From the NCBI GenBank assembly GCA_965227335.1, contig CBDDFV010000001.1:186001-250000 (forward strand): 64,000 nucleotides of DNA, read 5' to 3'. Numbering within the stretch: position 1 is the stretch's first letter; the number at the start of each line of letters is the position of its first letter. Origin of the DNA: CBDDFV01 sp965227335. GTDB taxonomy: Bacteria; Planctomycetota; Phycisphaerae; Phycisphaerales; SM1A02. The notes beneath the pieces are model-generated. The model made no database searches and was not told the origin of the DNA. It worked only from the letters and a program-made list of their open reading frames with translations. This document shows, piece by piece, positions 30,975-40,201 of the stretch. The position numbers and the translations under genes are program-made.

Positions 30975-32669
30975 ATGCGCATCCGTACCGCCGTCGCCGC
31001 CTCGTTCGTCATCGCGTCCGCCGCGCTCGGGCAGGATGCGGACCTCGTGCTCCGCCACGGCGTGGTCGCGACCGTCGACGACGCGATCGGAACCGTCGAG
31101 GCGATCGCCGTGCGCGGCGAGACGATCCTGGCCGTCGGCTCGAACGACGACATCGCCCGCCACATCGGCGACGACACGCAGGTCATCGACCTCAACGGCC
31201 GACTGGCGATCCCCGGCTTCATCGAGGGCCACGCCCACTTCATCGGGCTCGGTCAGAGCAAGATGAACCTCGATCTCATGGCGGTCTCGTCGTGGGACGA
31301 GGTGATCCGGATGGTGGAGGAGGCGGTCGCCGCCGCGTCGCCGGGCGAGTGGATCGTCGGGCGCGGCTGGCACCAGGAGAAGTGGGACCAGCGGCCCGCC
31401 GAGACCGTCGAGGGTTTTCCGACCCATCACGATCTCAGTGCGATCTCGCCCGACAACCCGGTCTTCCTCATGCACGCAAGCGGTCACGCGAGTTTTGCGA
31501 ACAAGGCCGCGATGGATCTCGCGGCGGTCAGCGGCGCGACCGTCGCGCCGGCGGGCGGCGACATCCTGCTTGACGAAGCGGGACAGCCGACGGGGATCTT
31601 CCGGGAGAAGGCGACGGGTCTCATCGGGTCGGTGTATGCGGAGGCGGAAGGGCGGACGTCGCGGCGTCGGCGCATGGCGAACCTGGATCGGGCGATCGAT
31701 CTTGCGGTCGAGGAATGTCTGAAGCACGGCGTGACGAGTTTCCAGGATGCGGGGACGAGCTTCCCCGATGTGCAGCACCTCGCCGCGCGGGCGCGGGCGG
31801 ATCAGCTCGGCGTGCGGCTGTGGATGATGATTCGGGAGCCGACGGATCTCGTCGCGGAGTACATCGCGGGGGCGAAGCACCGGCGGGTGGGTCCGAGCCG
31901 CTTCACGGTGGGGGGCCTGAAGCGATCGCTCGACGGCGCGCTTGGCGCGCGGGGGGCGTGGCTGCTGGAGCCGTACACGGATTCGCCGTCGTCGGTCGGC
32001 CTTGCGACGGCGACGCTGGAGGATTGCGAAGCGCTGGGTCGGATCGCGCTGGCGCACGATCTGCAGTTGTGCGTCCACGCGATCGGCGATCGCGCGAACC
32101 GGGAGCTGCTCGATCTCTATGAACGCATGTTCGCCGAGATGAACGACGGCAAGGATCGGCGCTGGCGGATCGAGCATGCGCAGCACCTGCATCCGGACGA
32201 CATCGGCCGGTTCGCGGAGCTGGGCGTGATCGCGGCGATGCAGGGCGTGCACTGCACATCGGATGGTCCGTGGGTTCCGCAGCGGTTGGGCGAGGAGCGT
32301 TCGCGCGAGGGGGCGTATGTGTGGCGGTCGCTGCTGGATTCGGGGGCGATTATTGCCAACGGGACGGATGCGCCGGTGGAGTCGATCGATCCCATCGCCT
32401 CGTATCACGCTTCGGTGACGCGTCGGATGAAGAATGGCGAACGGTTCTATCCGGAGCAGTCAATGACGCGGATGGAGGCGTTGCGGAGTTACACGCTGCA
32501 CGCCGCGCACGCTGCGTTTGAGGAGGACATCAAGGGCTCGCTGACGCCGGGCAAGCTGGCGGACATCGTGGTGTTGTCGCAGAACATCCTGGCGTGCGAT
32601 GCGGATGTGATCCCGGCGACGAAGGTGGACGTGACGATCGTCGGCGGCAGGGTCGCGTACCAACGCTAG
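30975..32669 (+). CDS. exported amidohydrolase, YtcJ-like
   Basis: A 564-residue amidohydrolase-3 family protein. A signal peptide (to about ASAALGQ) is followed by DADLVLRHGVVATVDD, the metal motif PGFIEGHAHFIGLG (HxH), VHAIGDRAN, RIEHAQHLHPDD, NGTDAPVESIDP (metal Asp) and the C-terminal GSLTPGKLADIVVL of the composite sheet. Family members hydrolyse amides such as N-acyl substituents; the natural substrate of YtcJ-type proteins is unknown. AAGGAG (30962-30967) precedes the ATG by seven bases. It is flanked on both sides by GC palindromes (30924, 32669, 32822). Secretion is unusual for cytosolic members but common in planctomycete genomes. Confidence 0.92.
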   Translation: MRIRTAVAASFVIASAALGQDADLVLRHGVVATVDDAIGTVEAIAVRGETILAVGSNDDIARHIGDDTQVIDLNGRLAIPGFIEGHAHFIGLGQSKMNLDLMAVSSWDEVIRMVEEAVAAASPGEWIVGRGWHQEKWDQRPAETVEGFPTHHDLSAISPDNPVFLMHASGHASFANKAAMDLAAVSGATVAPAGGDILLDEAGQPTGIFREKATGLIGSVYAEAEGRTSRRRRMANLDRAIDLAVEECLKHGVTSFQDAGTSFPDVQHLAARARADQLGVRLWMMIREPTDLVAEYIAGAKHRRVGPSRFTVGGLKRSLDGALGARGAWLLEPYTDSPSSVGLATATLEDCEALGRIALAHDLQLCVHAIGDRANRELLDLYERMFAEMNDGKDRRWRIEHAQHLHPDDIGRFAELGVIAAMQGVHCTSDGPWVPQRLGEERSREGAYVWRSLLDSGAIIANGTDAPVESIDPIASYHASVTRRMKNGERFYPEQSMTRMEALRSYTLHAAHAAFEEDIKGSLTPGKLADIVVLSQNILACDADVIPATKVDVTIVGGRVAYQR

Positions 32670-32692
32670 CCCCCGGCTTTGCCCTGGGGTTG
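32669..32692. repeat. diverged copy of the GC palindrome
   Basis: GCCCCCGGC-TTT-GCCCTGGGG followed by TTGA resembles the 30924 element, with several mismatches in the right arm. It begins within the stop codon of the amidohydrolase gene. Confidence 0.45.
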
Positions 32693-32705
32693 ATGTCCGG
32701 AAGCT

Positions 32706-32734
32706 GTCGGTTGGGCCCCCGGCCCAACATCGAA
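32706..32734. repeat. short palindromic repeat, copy 2 (TTGGGC/GCCCAA hairpin)
   Basis: Arms TTGGGC (32711-32716) and GCCCAA (32722-32727) around CCCCG. It shares the GTCGG flank and ATCGA downstream with copy 1 at 3971, and differs by a paired T-A to C-G change in the stem. Confidence 0.6.
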
Positions 32735-32821
32735 CGCCATCGCGGATGATCCCATGTTGGCGCCGGAGGCGCAGCCGACGACGACGTCACCTGATGCGCG
32801 ATCGCGGCCGACACGAAACAA

Positions 32822-32840
32822 CCCCCGGCGGAGCCGGGGG
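32822..32840. repeat. GC palindrome CCCCCGGC-GGA-GCCGGGGG, copy 2
   Basis: Identical to the element at 30924-30942 and followed by the same CTGGGG. It lies in the convergent gap between the amidohydrolase and the VPS10-type gene, 32 bases from the latter's stop. Confidence 0.75.
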
Positions 32841-32871
32841 CTGGGGGTGGGTTCTCAACGTCTGTGCGATC

Positions 32872-35800
32872 TTACGGGCGCCACTCCGGCAACGCGCGGC
32901 CGGGCGTGTACGGCGCATTCACCGATTCAAGCCGACGCTCGAGCTCCGGGATGTCCTGCTCGACGAGCTTCTTCAGGTCGGCGTAGACCGGGCCGAACGC
33001 TTCCTTCGCCCACGCGAGACCGTCGATCTGCGTCTGCGTCGGGGGCGAGGTCACGCCGTTGCGGCCGCCGGAGACGGTGAACAGCCGACGCGTGATCGAC
33101 GGCTCGGTCGGGAACTCGCGGCGGCTCGCTGAACGGTCGCCGTTCATCGCCCGCTTGATCTCCAGCATTCGCGCCCGCAGACGGAACGAATCCTGACGCC
33201 ACGCGAGCGGGGCGTCGGGCGTGGCGAGGATCGCCGCGTGCAGGGCGTCGATCTTCTCGTCGGCGTCGTTCATCACCGTCGTCGCGGCCTGCACGACGCG
33301 GGCGAACGCGAGCACGTCCTCGTCGAAGTCGTACGCGCCGTCCGGATCCTCCGCATCGAACGTGCCGCCGCCGAGATCCTTCACCACGAACGACTGCGGG
33401 CCGGCGAGATTCGTGATCGCGCCGTCGATCTCCTGGTCGATCGAGACGGTGTAGGTTCCGGGGGCCACGAGCGGTCCGCCCCGTCCGCCCCGTCCGCCGC
33501 CGGTGATCGGGCTCGCCCCGGCGCGACGGAGGTCCCACGCGGTGCGATGCAGACCCCGACTCGTCGAGCCCTTCAGCCGGCGGACGACCTCATTGTCCGC
33601 ATCGCGGATCGTCAGCCAGACCGCGGGCGGCAACTCCTCGTCCTCTTCGCGCAACTGGTCGAGCGTCGGGTACGGCGCTTCGTCGCCCAGCTCCTTCGCC
33701 TCCGCCTTGCGCTGCGCCTTGCGGGTCTTGAGCGACTCGCCGAGCGACCAGGTGATGACGGCGCCGTAGTCGGGATTCTCGGTGGTGTAGAAGGTCGACC
33801 CCTGGCTGCCCCGCCCCTTGCTGGTGGGGATGTAGCGAAGCGCGTCGCGGATCGGGTAGATCGCGGCGGGCTCCCGGAGCGACGCCTCGGTGATCGCCCG
33901 CAGCGGCGCGTAGTCGTCGAGCACGTAGAAGCCGCGCCCGAACGTCGCGAGCACGAGGTCGTTCTCGCGTCGCTGCACGTCGATGTCGCGGACCGAGATC
34001 GTCGGCAGACCGGACTTCAGCTTGTGCCACGCTTCGCCGGCGTTGAAGCTCACGTAGCAGCCGAACTCCGTGCCGGCGAAGAGCAGGTCTTCCCGTTCGT
34101 GATCCTCGACGATCGAGTAGACGACGTCGTGTTCGGGCAGATCGCTCGAGATCGACGTCCACGTGCGGCCGCGATCATCGGAGCGGTAGAGGTACGGCTT
34201 GAAGTCGCCTTCCTTGTGCAGGTCGAAGGCGACGAAGACGCGGTCCGGGTTGTGGAGGGACGCACAGAGATCGGCGGTGTACGGCAGCTCCGGCACGTCG
34301 TCCGGGACGGCGGCGTCGCGCCAGTTCTGTCCACCGTCTTCGCTGACCGTCACGCGGCCGTCGTCGGCGCCCGCGTAGTAGAGACCCTCCACGAGCGGCG
34401 ACTCGTCGAACGCGACCAGGTTGCCGTACATCGAGGTCGAGCGGTGCTTGGAGACCGCGTTCTCCGGCTGGATGCGGCCCATGACCTCGAGTTCATCGCG
34501 GTTGATCTGCTTGGTGAGATCGGGGCTGATGACCTCCCAGGAGTCGCCGCGATCGGGCGAACGGAACATCCGGTTGGCGCCGAAGAAGATCGTCTCGTGA
34601 TCGTGCGGGCTGATGAGCAGCGGGGAGTCCCAGTTCCACTTCAGCGCGCCTTCGCCGGGCGGGAGCACCGGCTTGATGTCGACCTGCTGACCGGAGCGCC
34701 GGTCGTACCGGACGAGGCCGCCGTACTGCCACTGGCTGTAGACGATGTTCGGATCTTCCGGATCGATCGCGGGCTCGAAGCCGTCGCCGCCGACGGTGAC
34801 GAACCAGTCCTCGTTGGTCACGCCGTCGCGATCCGTCGAACGGGACGGGCCGCCGATCGTGTTGTTGTCCTGTGTACCGCCGTAGATGTAGTAGAACGGC
34901 TCGGAGTTGTCGACGGCGACGCGGTAGAACTGCATCACCGGCAGGTTCGGGGCGTACCGCCACGTCGTTCCGTGATCCCACGTTTCGTAGAGCCCGCCGT
35001 CGGAGCCGACGATCATGTGGTCCGCGTTCTCCGGGTTGATCCACAACGCATGGTCGTCGACGTGCCGGCGATCACGGGCGACGCGGCTGAAGCTCCGCCC
35101 GCCGTCGGTGCTCACCTGCAGGAACGTGTCCAGCGCGTAGACGGTGTCGACGTCGTGCGGCGACGCGACGAGCTCGTTGTAATACTGCGGGCTCGACGTC
35201 ATGTACGAGCCCATCTTCGACCAGCGGGCCCCGCGGTCGGTCGTGCGGAACACGCCGCCCCCGCCGTCCTGGGCCTCGATGATCGCGTAGACGACGTCCG
35301 GATTCACCGGCGAGATGTCCATCCCGATGCGGCCCTTGTCGCCGCCGGGAATCCCGCGGGTCAGCTTGTCCCAGTTCGCGCCGCCGTCGACCGACTTGTA
35401 GATCGCCGACTCCGGCCCGCCGTTGATCAGCGTCCACACGCGACGCCGACGCTGGTAGCTCGAGGCGTACAGCACGTCCGGATCACGCGGATCCATGTGC
35501 ACCTCGTTGACGCCCGTGTCGTCGCTGATGTGCAGGATGCGCTCCCACGTCTCGCCCCCGTCCGTGGTCTTGTAGAGACCGCGATCGCCGCCCGACCGCC
35601 ACAGCGGACCCTGCGCGGCGACGTACACCGTGTTCGAATCCTCCGGGTGCACGACGATCATGCCGATGTGCTCGGATTCCTTCAGCCCCGTGTTCTTCCA
35701 CGACCGCCCGCCGTCGTGCGACACGTACACGCCGTCGCCCCACGACACGCTGCGCTGCGAGTTGTTCTCGCCCGAACCGACCCACACCGTGTTCGGGTTG

Positions 35801-36207
35801 CTCGGGTCGACCGTCACGCAGCCGATCGAGTACGACCCCTGACTGTCGAAGATCGGCTTGAAGGTCACGCCGTGGTTGGTGGTCTTCCAGACGCCGCCCG
35901 AACTCACCGCGACGTACCACGTGTGCGGGTCGGTCGGGTCGAGAGCGATGTCGCCGATACGGCCCGACATCAGACCCGGCCCGAGACTCCGCCACTTGAA
36001 GACCCGCAACGCCCCGGGGAGGCGCGGCTTGTCCTCGTCGGACTCCTCGTCTTCCCCGTCGTCCGCCTCGTCGCCCGCCTCGTCCTGGTCGTCAGCCGTC
36101 GCGGCGGCGGCGGACGCGTCTTCCTCCTCTTCGTCCTCCTGGGCGAGGGCGGCGGGGGAGCAGATGAGAAGGGCAATCAGGGCGAAGAGACGCCAGTCGA
36201 ACAGCAT
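32872..36207 (-). CDS. secreted VPS10/sortilin-like BNR-repeat protein
   Basis: An 1111-residue exported protein. The signal peptide ends near PAALAQ and is followed by an acidic linker (EDEEEEDASA... to DEDKPRLPG). The bulk is a beta-propeller of BNR/Asp-box repeats: SSGGVWKTTNHGVTF, VSHDGGRSWKN, KTTDGGETWER, KSVDGGANWDK, RTTDRGARWSK, VSTDGGRSFSR, RSPDRGDSWEV, VSEDGGQNWRD and RSDDRGRTWTS. This is the 'WD40/YVTN/BNR-like, sortilin VPS10' type common in Bacteroidota and Planctomycetota. After about residue 830 a C-terminal region (RRLKGSTSRGLHRTAWDLRR, Gly-rich loop, helical end) matches the tail usually found in these proteins. Ligand or activity unknown. It follows the sialate esterase gene after 105 bp on the same strand. 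Confidence 0.9.
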   Translation of the reverse strand: MLFDWRLFALIALLICSPAALAQEDEEEEDASAAAATADDQDEAGDEADDGEDEESDEDKPRLPGALRVFKWRSLGPGLMSGRIGDIALDPTDPHTWYVAVSSGGVWKTTNHGVTFKPIFDSQGSYSIGCVTVDPSNPNTVWVGSGENNSQRSVSWGDGVYVSHDGGRSWKNTGLKESEHIGMIVVHPEDSNTVYVAAQGPLWRSGGDRGLYKTTDGGETWERILHISDDTGVNEVHMDPRDPDVLYASSYQRRRRVWTLINGGPESAIYKSVDGGANWDKLTRGIPGGDKGRIGMDISPVNPDVVYAIIEAQDGGGGVFRTTDRGARWSKMGSYMTSSPQYYNELVASPHDVDTVYALDTFLQVSTDGGRSFSRVARDRRHVDDHALWINPENADHMIVGSDGGLYETWDHGTTWRYAPNLPVMQFYRVAVDNSEPFYYIYGGTQDNNTIGGPSRSTDRDGVTNEDWFVTVGGDGFEPAIDPEDPNIVYSQWQYGGLVRYDRRSGQQVDIKPVLPPGEGALKWNWDSPLLISPHDHETIFFGANRMFRSPDRGDSWEVISPDLTKQINRDELEVMGRIQPENAVSKHRSTSMYGNLVAFDESPLVEGLYYAGADDGRVTVSEDGGQNWRDAAVPDDVPELPYTADLCASLHNPDRVFVAFDLHKEGDFKPYLYRSDDRGRTWTSISSDLPEHDVVYSIVEDHEREDLLFAGTEFGCYVSFNAGEAWHKLKSGLPTISVRDIDVQRRENDLVLATFGRGFYVLDDYAPLRAITEASLREPAAIYPIRDALRYIPTSKGRGSQGSTFYTTENPDYGAVITWSLGESLKTRKAQRKAEAKELGDEAPYPTLDQLREEDEELPPAVWLTIRDADNEVVRRLKGSTSRGLHRTAWDLRRAGASPITGGGRGGRGGPLVAPGTYTVSIDQEIDGAITNLAGPQSFVVKDLGGGTFDAEDPDGAYDFDEDVLAFARVVQAATTVMNDADEKIDALHAAILATPDAPLAWRQDSFRLRARMLEIKRAMNGDRSASRREFPTEPSITRRLFTVSGGRNGVTSPPTQTQIDGLAWAKEAFGPVYADLKKLVEQDIPELERRLESVNAPYTPGRALPEWRP

Positions 36208-36312
36208 GGTTCACATCCTCTGCACGTGAAACGGCGCGCCATGACCGCGGCGCGCCCGGGGACGTGTGAGGATACCGGCTCGTCCGCTCGGCGTTGCCCG
36301 CGACCCGGGGAT

Positions 36313-38292
36313 TCAGTCGCGGAGGGGCCAGTCGTCGGTGCGGAAGGATGACGCGGGCAGGCCGGCCTCGTTGAAGAGATTCGGCTCGTCCGCCGCGCCC
36401 CACGCGAACCGCACCGCCCGCGGATTCGGGACTTCCGGGCTCGACACCACGATCGTGTCGCCGTCGATCGTCGCCCGGGCGGGAACGAAGTTTCGATCCT
36501 CGCCTGCGATGGTGAAGTGCGTCAGTCGGCCGCGCGACTCGTCGAATCCGTCGCCGACGTGGTCGAACCGCAGGCGGATCCGGTCGCCGTCGATCGACAT
36601 CTCGCGGTAGAGCGGGCCGGACCAGACCAGCTCCGCGCCGTAGACCTGCCCGCGGGCCCAGCGGGCGAGCCGTCCGCCCACGTCCTTCTTGTTCCGCGGG
36701 TGTATGTCGGCGGGGTCGCCGATGTCCATGGTGACCGCGAGGCCGGTGTTCGACACTCGCCGGTGCGTCATGAGCTGCGCTTCCCGCAACGCCGCCGCCT
36801 GGCCGATGTCGTTCCCGTAGTTGAACGGCGCAATCTGCACGATGCCGAACGGGAAGTCGCGATGCGTTTCCGGCTGATCCCATGTGCGCCGCCAGTCCTC
36901 GATCATCGTCGGCAGCAGTTCGCGGTAGACCTTCCACTGCGTGCGGTTGGATTCGCCCTGGTACCAGATCGCGCCGCGGATCGCGTACGGGGCGATCGGC
37001 TGGATCATCCCGTTGTTGAGGGCGGTCGGCATGCGCGGCCCGATCGTGCGCCGCTGCGGACGATTCGATCCCGACGCCCGGTCATACCCGATCGCGTACT
37101 TCCATTCGCCGGCCAGGCTCCGGGGCGTGATCGGCGCTTCGGCGACGCCGAGCGTCATGTCCGCCGCGTCGCCGCTGAACCCGCCGAGACCGCCGGTGTC
37201 CTCCACCCGCACCGTGATGACGTTGCGCCCCTCGCGGACCAGCTCCGCCGGGATCACGTACGCGCGCGGCGTCTGCCAACCGTTCGTCGCGCCGATCTTC
37301 TCGCCGTTGAAGTACGTCTCCTCATTGTCGTCGATCGCGCCGAGCGTGATCGTCAACGCCCGGCCGACCCACGTCGCCGGCACGTCCACGTCACGCCGGA
37401 ACCACACCGTTCCGTCCAGCCGACCGAGACGACCCGTCCAGGTCTGCGGCTGCGTCATGGTCTCCCAGCCGGAGTCGTCGAAATCGGGCGCGGCCCACTC
37501 GCCGCCCCGGCCCGCGTCCGCGGCCTGCTGCTGCGTTTCCCACGCCCGGATCCGCTGGTCGTCCTCCCGTCGAATCTCGTCGCCACGCTCCCGGAGCATG
37601 CGCACGCGGGCGAGGCCCTCCTCGAAGGTCGGGAGTCCCTCCAGCGCCGCCTCGCTCGTCCACGCTTCCGCCGGCGTGCCGCCCCAGTCCGACGCGATGA
37701 GACCGATCGGCACGTCGAGGTGTTCGAGGAGGTCCTGACCGAAGTAGAAGCCGACCGCGCTGAACCCGGGCGCCGTCTCGGGCGTGCACCGCTGCCACGA
37801 ACCGTTCACGTTCTCGACGGGCGATGCACTGACCGCGTTCAGGACGGTAAAGAGACGCAGACGCGGATGCCGGGCCGCGGCGGCGGCGGCCTCCCAGTTG
37901 TCGGACGCCCGCAGCGGCCACTCCATGTTCGACTGTCCCGAGCACAGCCAGACCTCGCCGATCAGCACGTCGCTGAACGTGACGGCGTCGTCGCCGCTCT
38001 CGATCGTGACCCAGTAGGGTCCGCTGGCGCTCGGCGTGGGCAGCTTCGTCCGCCAGCGACCGAAGCCGTCGGCGAATGTCTCCACGGGCGCCGACAGCCA
38101 CGGCGCGCGGATCACCACGGTCGCCCGCGGATCCGCCCAACCCCAGATCGGCGCTTCGCGTTCCTGCTGCAGCACCATGCCGCTGCCGAAGATGTTGGGA
38201 AGTCGCAGCTCCGCCGCCGCCTCGTCAGCGACGAGCCCCGGCGACAGAACGGCGAAGGCGAGAACGAACAGCGGCGAAAGCGTGATGCGCAT
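36313..38292 (-). CDS. sialate O-acetylesterase
   Basis: A 659-residue SGNH-type esterase. A signal peptide (FVLAFAVLSPGLVADEAAA) leads into LRLPNIFGSGMVLQQ, the typical N-terminus of this family, then WLCSGQSNMEWPL with the nucleophile Ser, GLIASDWGGTPAEAW, IRGAIWYQGESN and DIGDPADIHPRNKKDVG with the catalytic Asp and His. A jelly-roll-like insertion (TWTGRLGRLDGTVWFRRDVD... to VEDTGG) is usual in long members. It removes O-acetyl groups from sialic acids or other acetylated sugars outside the cell. Start ATG at 38292 has GGAGG seven bases upstream. It may share a transcript with the VPS10-type gene behind it. Confidence 0.93.
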   Translation of the reverse strand: MRITLSPLFVLAFAVLSPGLVADEAAAELRLPNIFGSGMVLQQEREAPIWGWADPRATVVIRAPWLSAPVETFADGFGRWRTKLPTPSASGPYWVTIESGDDAVTFSDVLIGEVWLCSGQSNMEWPLRASDNWEAAAAAARHPRLRLFTVLNAVSASPVENVNGSWQRCTPETAPGFSAVGFYFGQDLLEHLDVPIGLIASDWGGTPAEAWTSEAALEGLPTFEEGLARVRMLRERGDEIRREDDQRIRAWETQQQAADAGRGGEWAAPDFDDSGWETMTQPQTWTGRLGRLDGTVWFRRDVDVPATWVGRALTITLGAIDDNEETYFNGEKIGATNGWQTPRAYVIPAELVREGRNVITVRVEDTGGLGGFSGDAADMTLGVAEAPITPRSLAGEWKYAIGYDRASGSNRPQRRTIGPRMPTALNNGMIQPIAPYAIRGAIWYQGESNRTQWKVYRELLPTMIEDWRRTWDQPETHRDFPFGIVQIAPFNYGNDIGQAAALREAQLMTHRRVSNTGLAVTMDIGDPADIHPRNKKDVGGRLARWARGQVYGAELVWSGPLYREMSIDGDRIRLRFDHVGDGFDESRGRLTHFTIAGEDRNFVPARATIDGDTIVVSSPEVPNPRAVRFAWGAADEPNLFNEAGLPASSFRTDDWPLRD

Positions 38293-38364
38293 CGGGGCGA
38301 CCTCCGGGCGGTTGTCGTCAGTGAACGACGACAGCATACCGGACCCGTCGCCCGCGACGCTCGC

Positions 38365-38703
38365 CTAGGCCGCGTGACGCCCGCCGATGTACTTCAGACC
38401 CGCCTCACCCTTGGCGCCGTCCATCCACGCCACCGAGACGCACCGGTTCAGCGGGGCCCCCTCGGGCAGCCACCGGGTGACGACGCCCGTCATCCCCAGC
38501 AGCAGCGGCATGCCCGCCCGAATGTGGAAGCCCCCGTCGCTCACATCCAGGACCGAGAACCGCGTCGGCGTGTCCGGATCGTGCAGCCAACGCACCAGGA
38601 TCTCCCCCGGACAGGGGATCCGTTCGTGCTCGCGTCGGTTCGCGGCGGAGAGCGCCCCGTCAGGCGGGCGGTCCGATGGTTGCAGTACGGAGTCGTTGAT
38701 CAT
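38365..38703 (-). CDS. small PilZ domain protein
   Basis: A 112-residue stand-alone PilZ protein. RREHERIPC gives the RxxxR motif and LDVSDGGFHIRAG gives DxSxxG, the two c-di-GMP contact motifs. Strands after that (GMTGVVTRWL, CVSVAWMDG, AGLKYIG) complete the barrel. It is a better match than the PilZ protein at 6070. It has no output domain, so it would act on a partner protein. It is followed by the sialate esterase gene after 72 bp. Confidence 0.82.
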   Translation of the reverse strand: MINDSVLQPSDRPPDGALSAANRREHERIPCPGEILVRWLHDPDTPTRFSVLDVSDGGFHIRAGMPLLLGMTGVVTRWLPEGAPLNRCVSVAWMDGAKGEAGLKYIGGRHAA

Positions 38704-38847
38704 GCGGTCAGCATGAAATCAGGAACCGTCCTCGCCGCGCCCCGATCACGTCCGCCGCGAAACCGGCGCGCCGTTACGCCGCCGGGTCCGGAAATCCGCC
38801 CTGACCGACCGCGTCGCCCCCGCGTCCGATTTGATCGCCATCCCCGA

Positions 38848-40116
38848 TCAGCGAATCTGCCCGCCGCCCCGGGCCACGTACTTCGTCGTCGTCAGCGACG
38901 CCGCGCCGCACGGACCGCGGGCGTGCAGCTTCTGCGTCGAAATCCCGATCTCCGCCCCGAGTCCGAACTCCGCCCCGTCCGTGAACCGCGTCGACGCGTT
39001 GTGGTAGACCGCCGCGGAATCGACCGCCGCGAGAAAACGATCCGCCGCCGACGCGTCCCCGGTCACGATCGCATCCGAATGGTGCGAGCCGTACGTGTTG
39101 ATGTGCTCGATCGCGGCGTCCACGCCGTCAACCACCCGCACCGCGAGGACGAGGTCGAGGTACTCGGCCCGCCAGTCGTCCTCCGTCGCCGCGGACGCGT
39201 CGGGCAGCCACGCCCGGGCGGCCTCGTCCGCCCGTAGTTCCACGCCCCGCGCGCCGAGGACCTTCGCGATCTCGGGCAGAAACGCGCCGGCGATCGGCGC
39301 GTCCACGAGCAGGGTCTCGATCGCATTGCAGACGCCGGGACGCTGGCACTTGGCGTTCTCGACGATCGCGACGGCCATCCGCGGGTCCGCCGCGCGATCG
39401 ACATAGACATGACACACCCCCGCGTCATGCTTCAGCACGGGAATCGTGCTCTTCGAGACGACCGCCTCGATCAGCCCCGGCCCGCCCCGCGGAATGACGA
39501 GATCGATGCACTCGTTCATCGTGACGAGCGCGCCGATGGCGGCGCGGTCGGTGGTCGGGACGAGCTGGATGGCGCCGCGGGGCAGACGGTCGCCGGTCTC
39601 CGCCAGCATCGCGTCGAGGATCGCGCGATTCGACTCGAACGCCTCTGATCCGCCCCGCAGAATCACGGCGTTCCCCGCCTTGATCGCCAGCGCCGCCGCG
39701 TCCGCCGTCACGTTCGGGCGGGATTCATAGATCATGAGCACGACGCCGAGCGGGGCGGGGATCTTCTCGATCACGAGGCCGTTCGGCCGTTCGATCCGTT
39801 CGCGTACGCCGGACAGCGGATCGGGCTGTCCCGCCACCGCCTCCACGCCCGCCGCCATCGCTTCGATCCGTTCGGGATCGAGTCGCAGTCGATCGAGCAA
39901 CGCATCGCTCAGCCCGTCCGCCCGGCCTCGATCCACCTCGATGGCGTTCGCCGCGAGAATCCCGTCCGCCCGCGTCCGCAGACCGGCCGCCATCGCATGC
40001 AACGCGTCGATGCGGGCGTGGTGGTCGGCGACGGCGAGCGCCCGTGACGCCGCCTTCGCGTCCGCGGCGAGCTCGTGCAGGTCGATTCGCAGGGCGTCGT
40101 CGGGCGCGTGGGTCAT
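38848..40116 (-). CDS. proA: gamma-glutamyl phosphate reductase
   Basis: A 422-residue aldehyde-dehydrogenase-fold enzyme, second step of proline synthesis. Landmarks: PLGVVLMIYESRPNVTADAA, GNAVILRGGSEAFESN, DLVIPRGGPGLI, and the catalytic Cys in NAKCQRPGVCNAIET; the C-terminal part has STRFTDGAEFGLGAEIGIS and KLHARGPCG. It uses NADPH to make glutamate semialdehyde. Start ATG at 40116. It is divergent from proB with 85 bp between starts, whereas the two are more often in one operon. Confidence 0.96.
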   Translation of the reverse strand: MTHAPDDALRIDLHELAADAKAASRALAVADHHARIDALHAMAAGLRTRADGILAANAIEVDRGRADGLSDALLDRLRLDPERIEAMAAGVEAVAGQPDPLSGVRERIERPNGLVIEKIPAPLGVVLMIYESRPNVTADAAALAIKAGNAVILRGGSEAFESNRAILDAMLAETGDRLPRGAIQLVPTTDRAAIGALVTMNECIDLVIPRGGPGLIEAVVSKSTIPVLKHDAGVCHVYVDRAADPRMAVAIVENAKCQRPGVCNAIETLLVDAPIAGAFLPEIAKVLGARGVELRADEAARAWLPDASAATEDDWRAEYLDLVLAVRVVDGVDAAIEHINTYGSHHSDAIVTGDASAADRFLAAVDSAAVYHNASTRFTDGAEFGLGAEIGISTQKLHARGPCGAASLTTTKYVARGGGQIR

Positions 40117-40201
40117 GGGCGTCCGGGCGAAAGGGGCGGAGAGGTCGTCGTCGGCGCGGCGGACCGGCGCCGCGCTCTCAGGCCGCTATCCTACGCGGTT
40201 C

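Noticed and set aside
27801..32408. Very long minus-strand open frame (1535 codons) opposite ppdK, the array and the amidohydrolase
   Set aside because: It is the antisense of well-supported genes. High-GC codon bias removes stops from that frame, and the translation is Arg/His/Asp-rich without motifs.
38704..38847. Small gene between the PilZ protein and proA
   Set aside because: Only short frames without ribosome binding sites or motifs; treated as an ordinary promoter gap.
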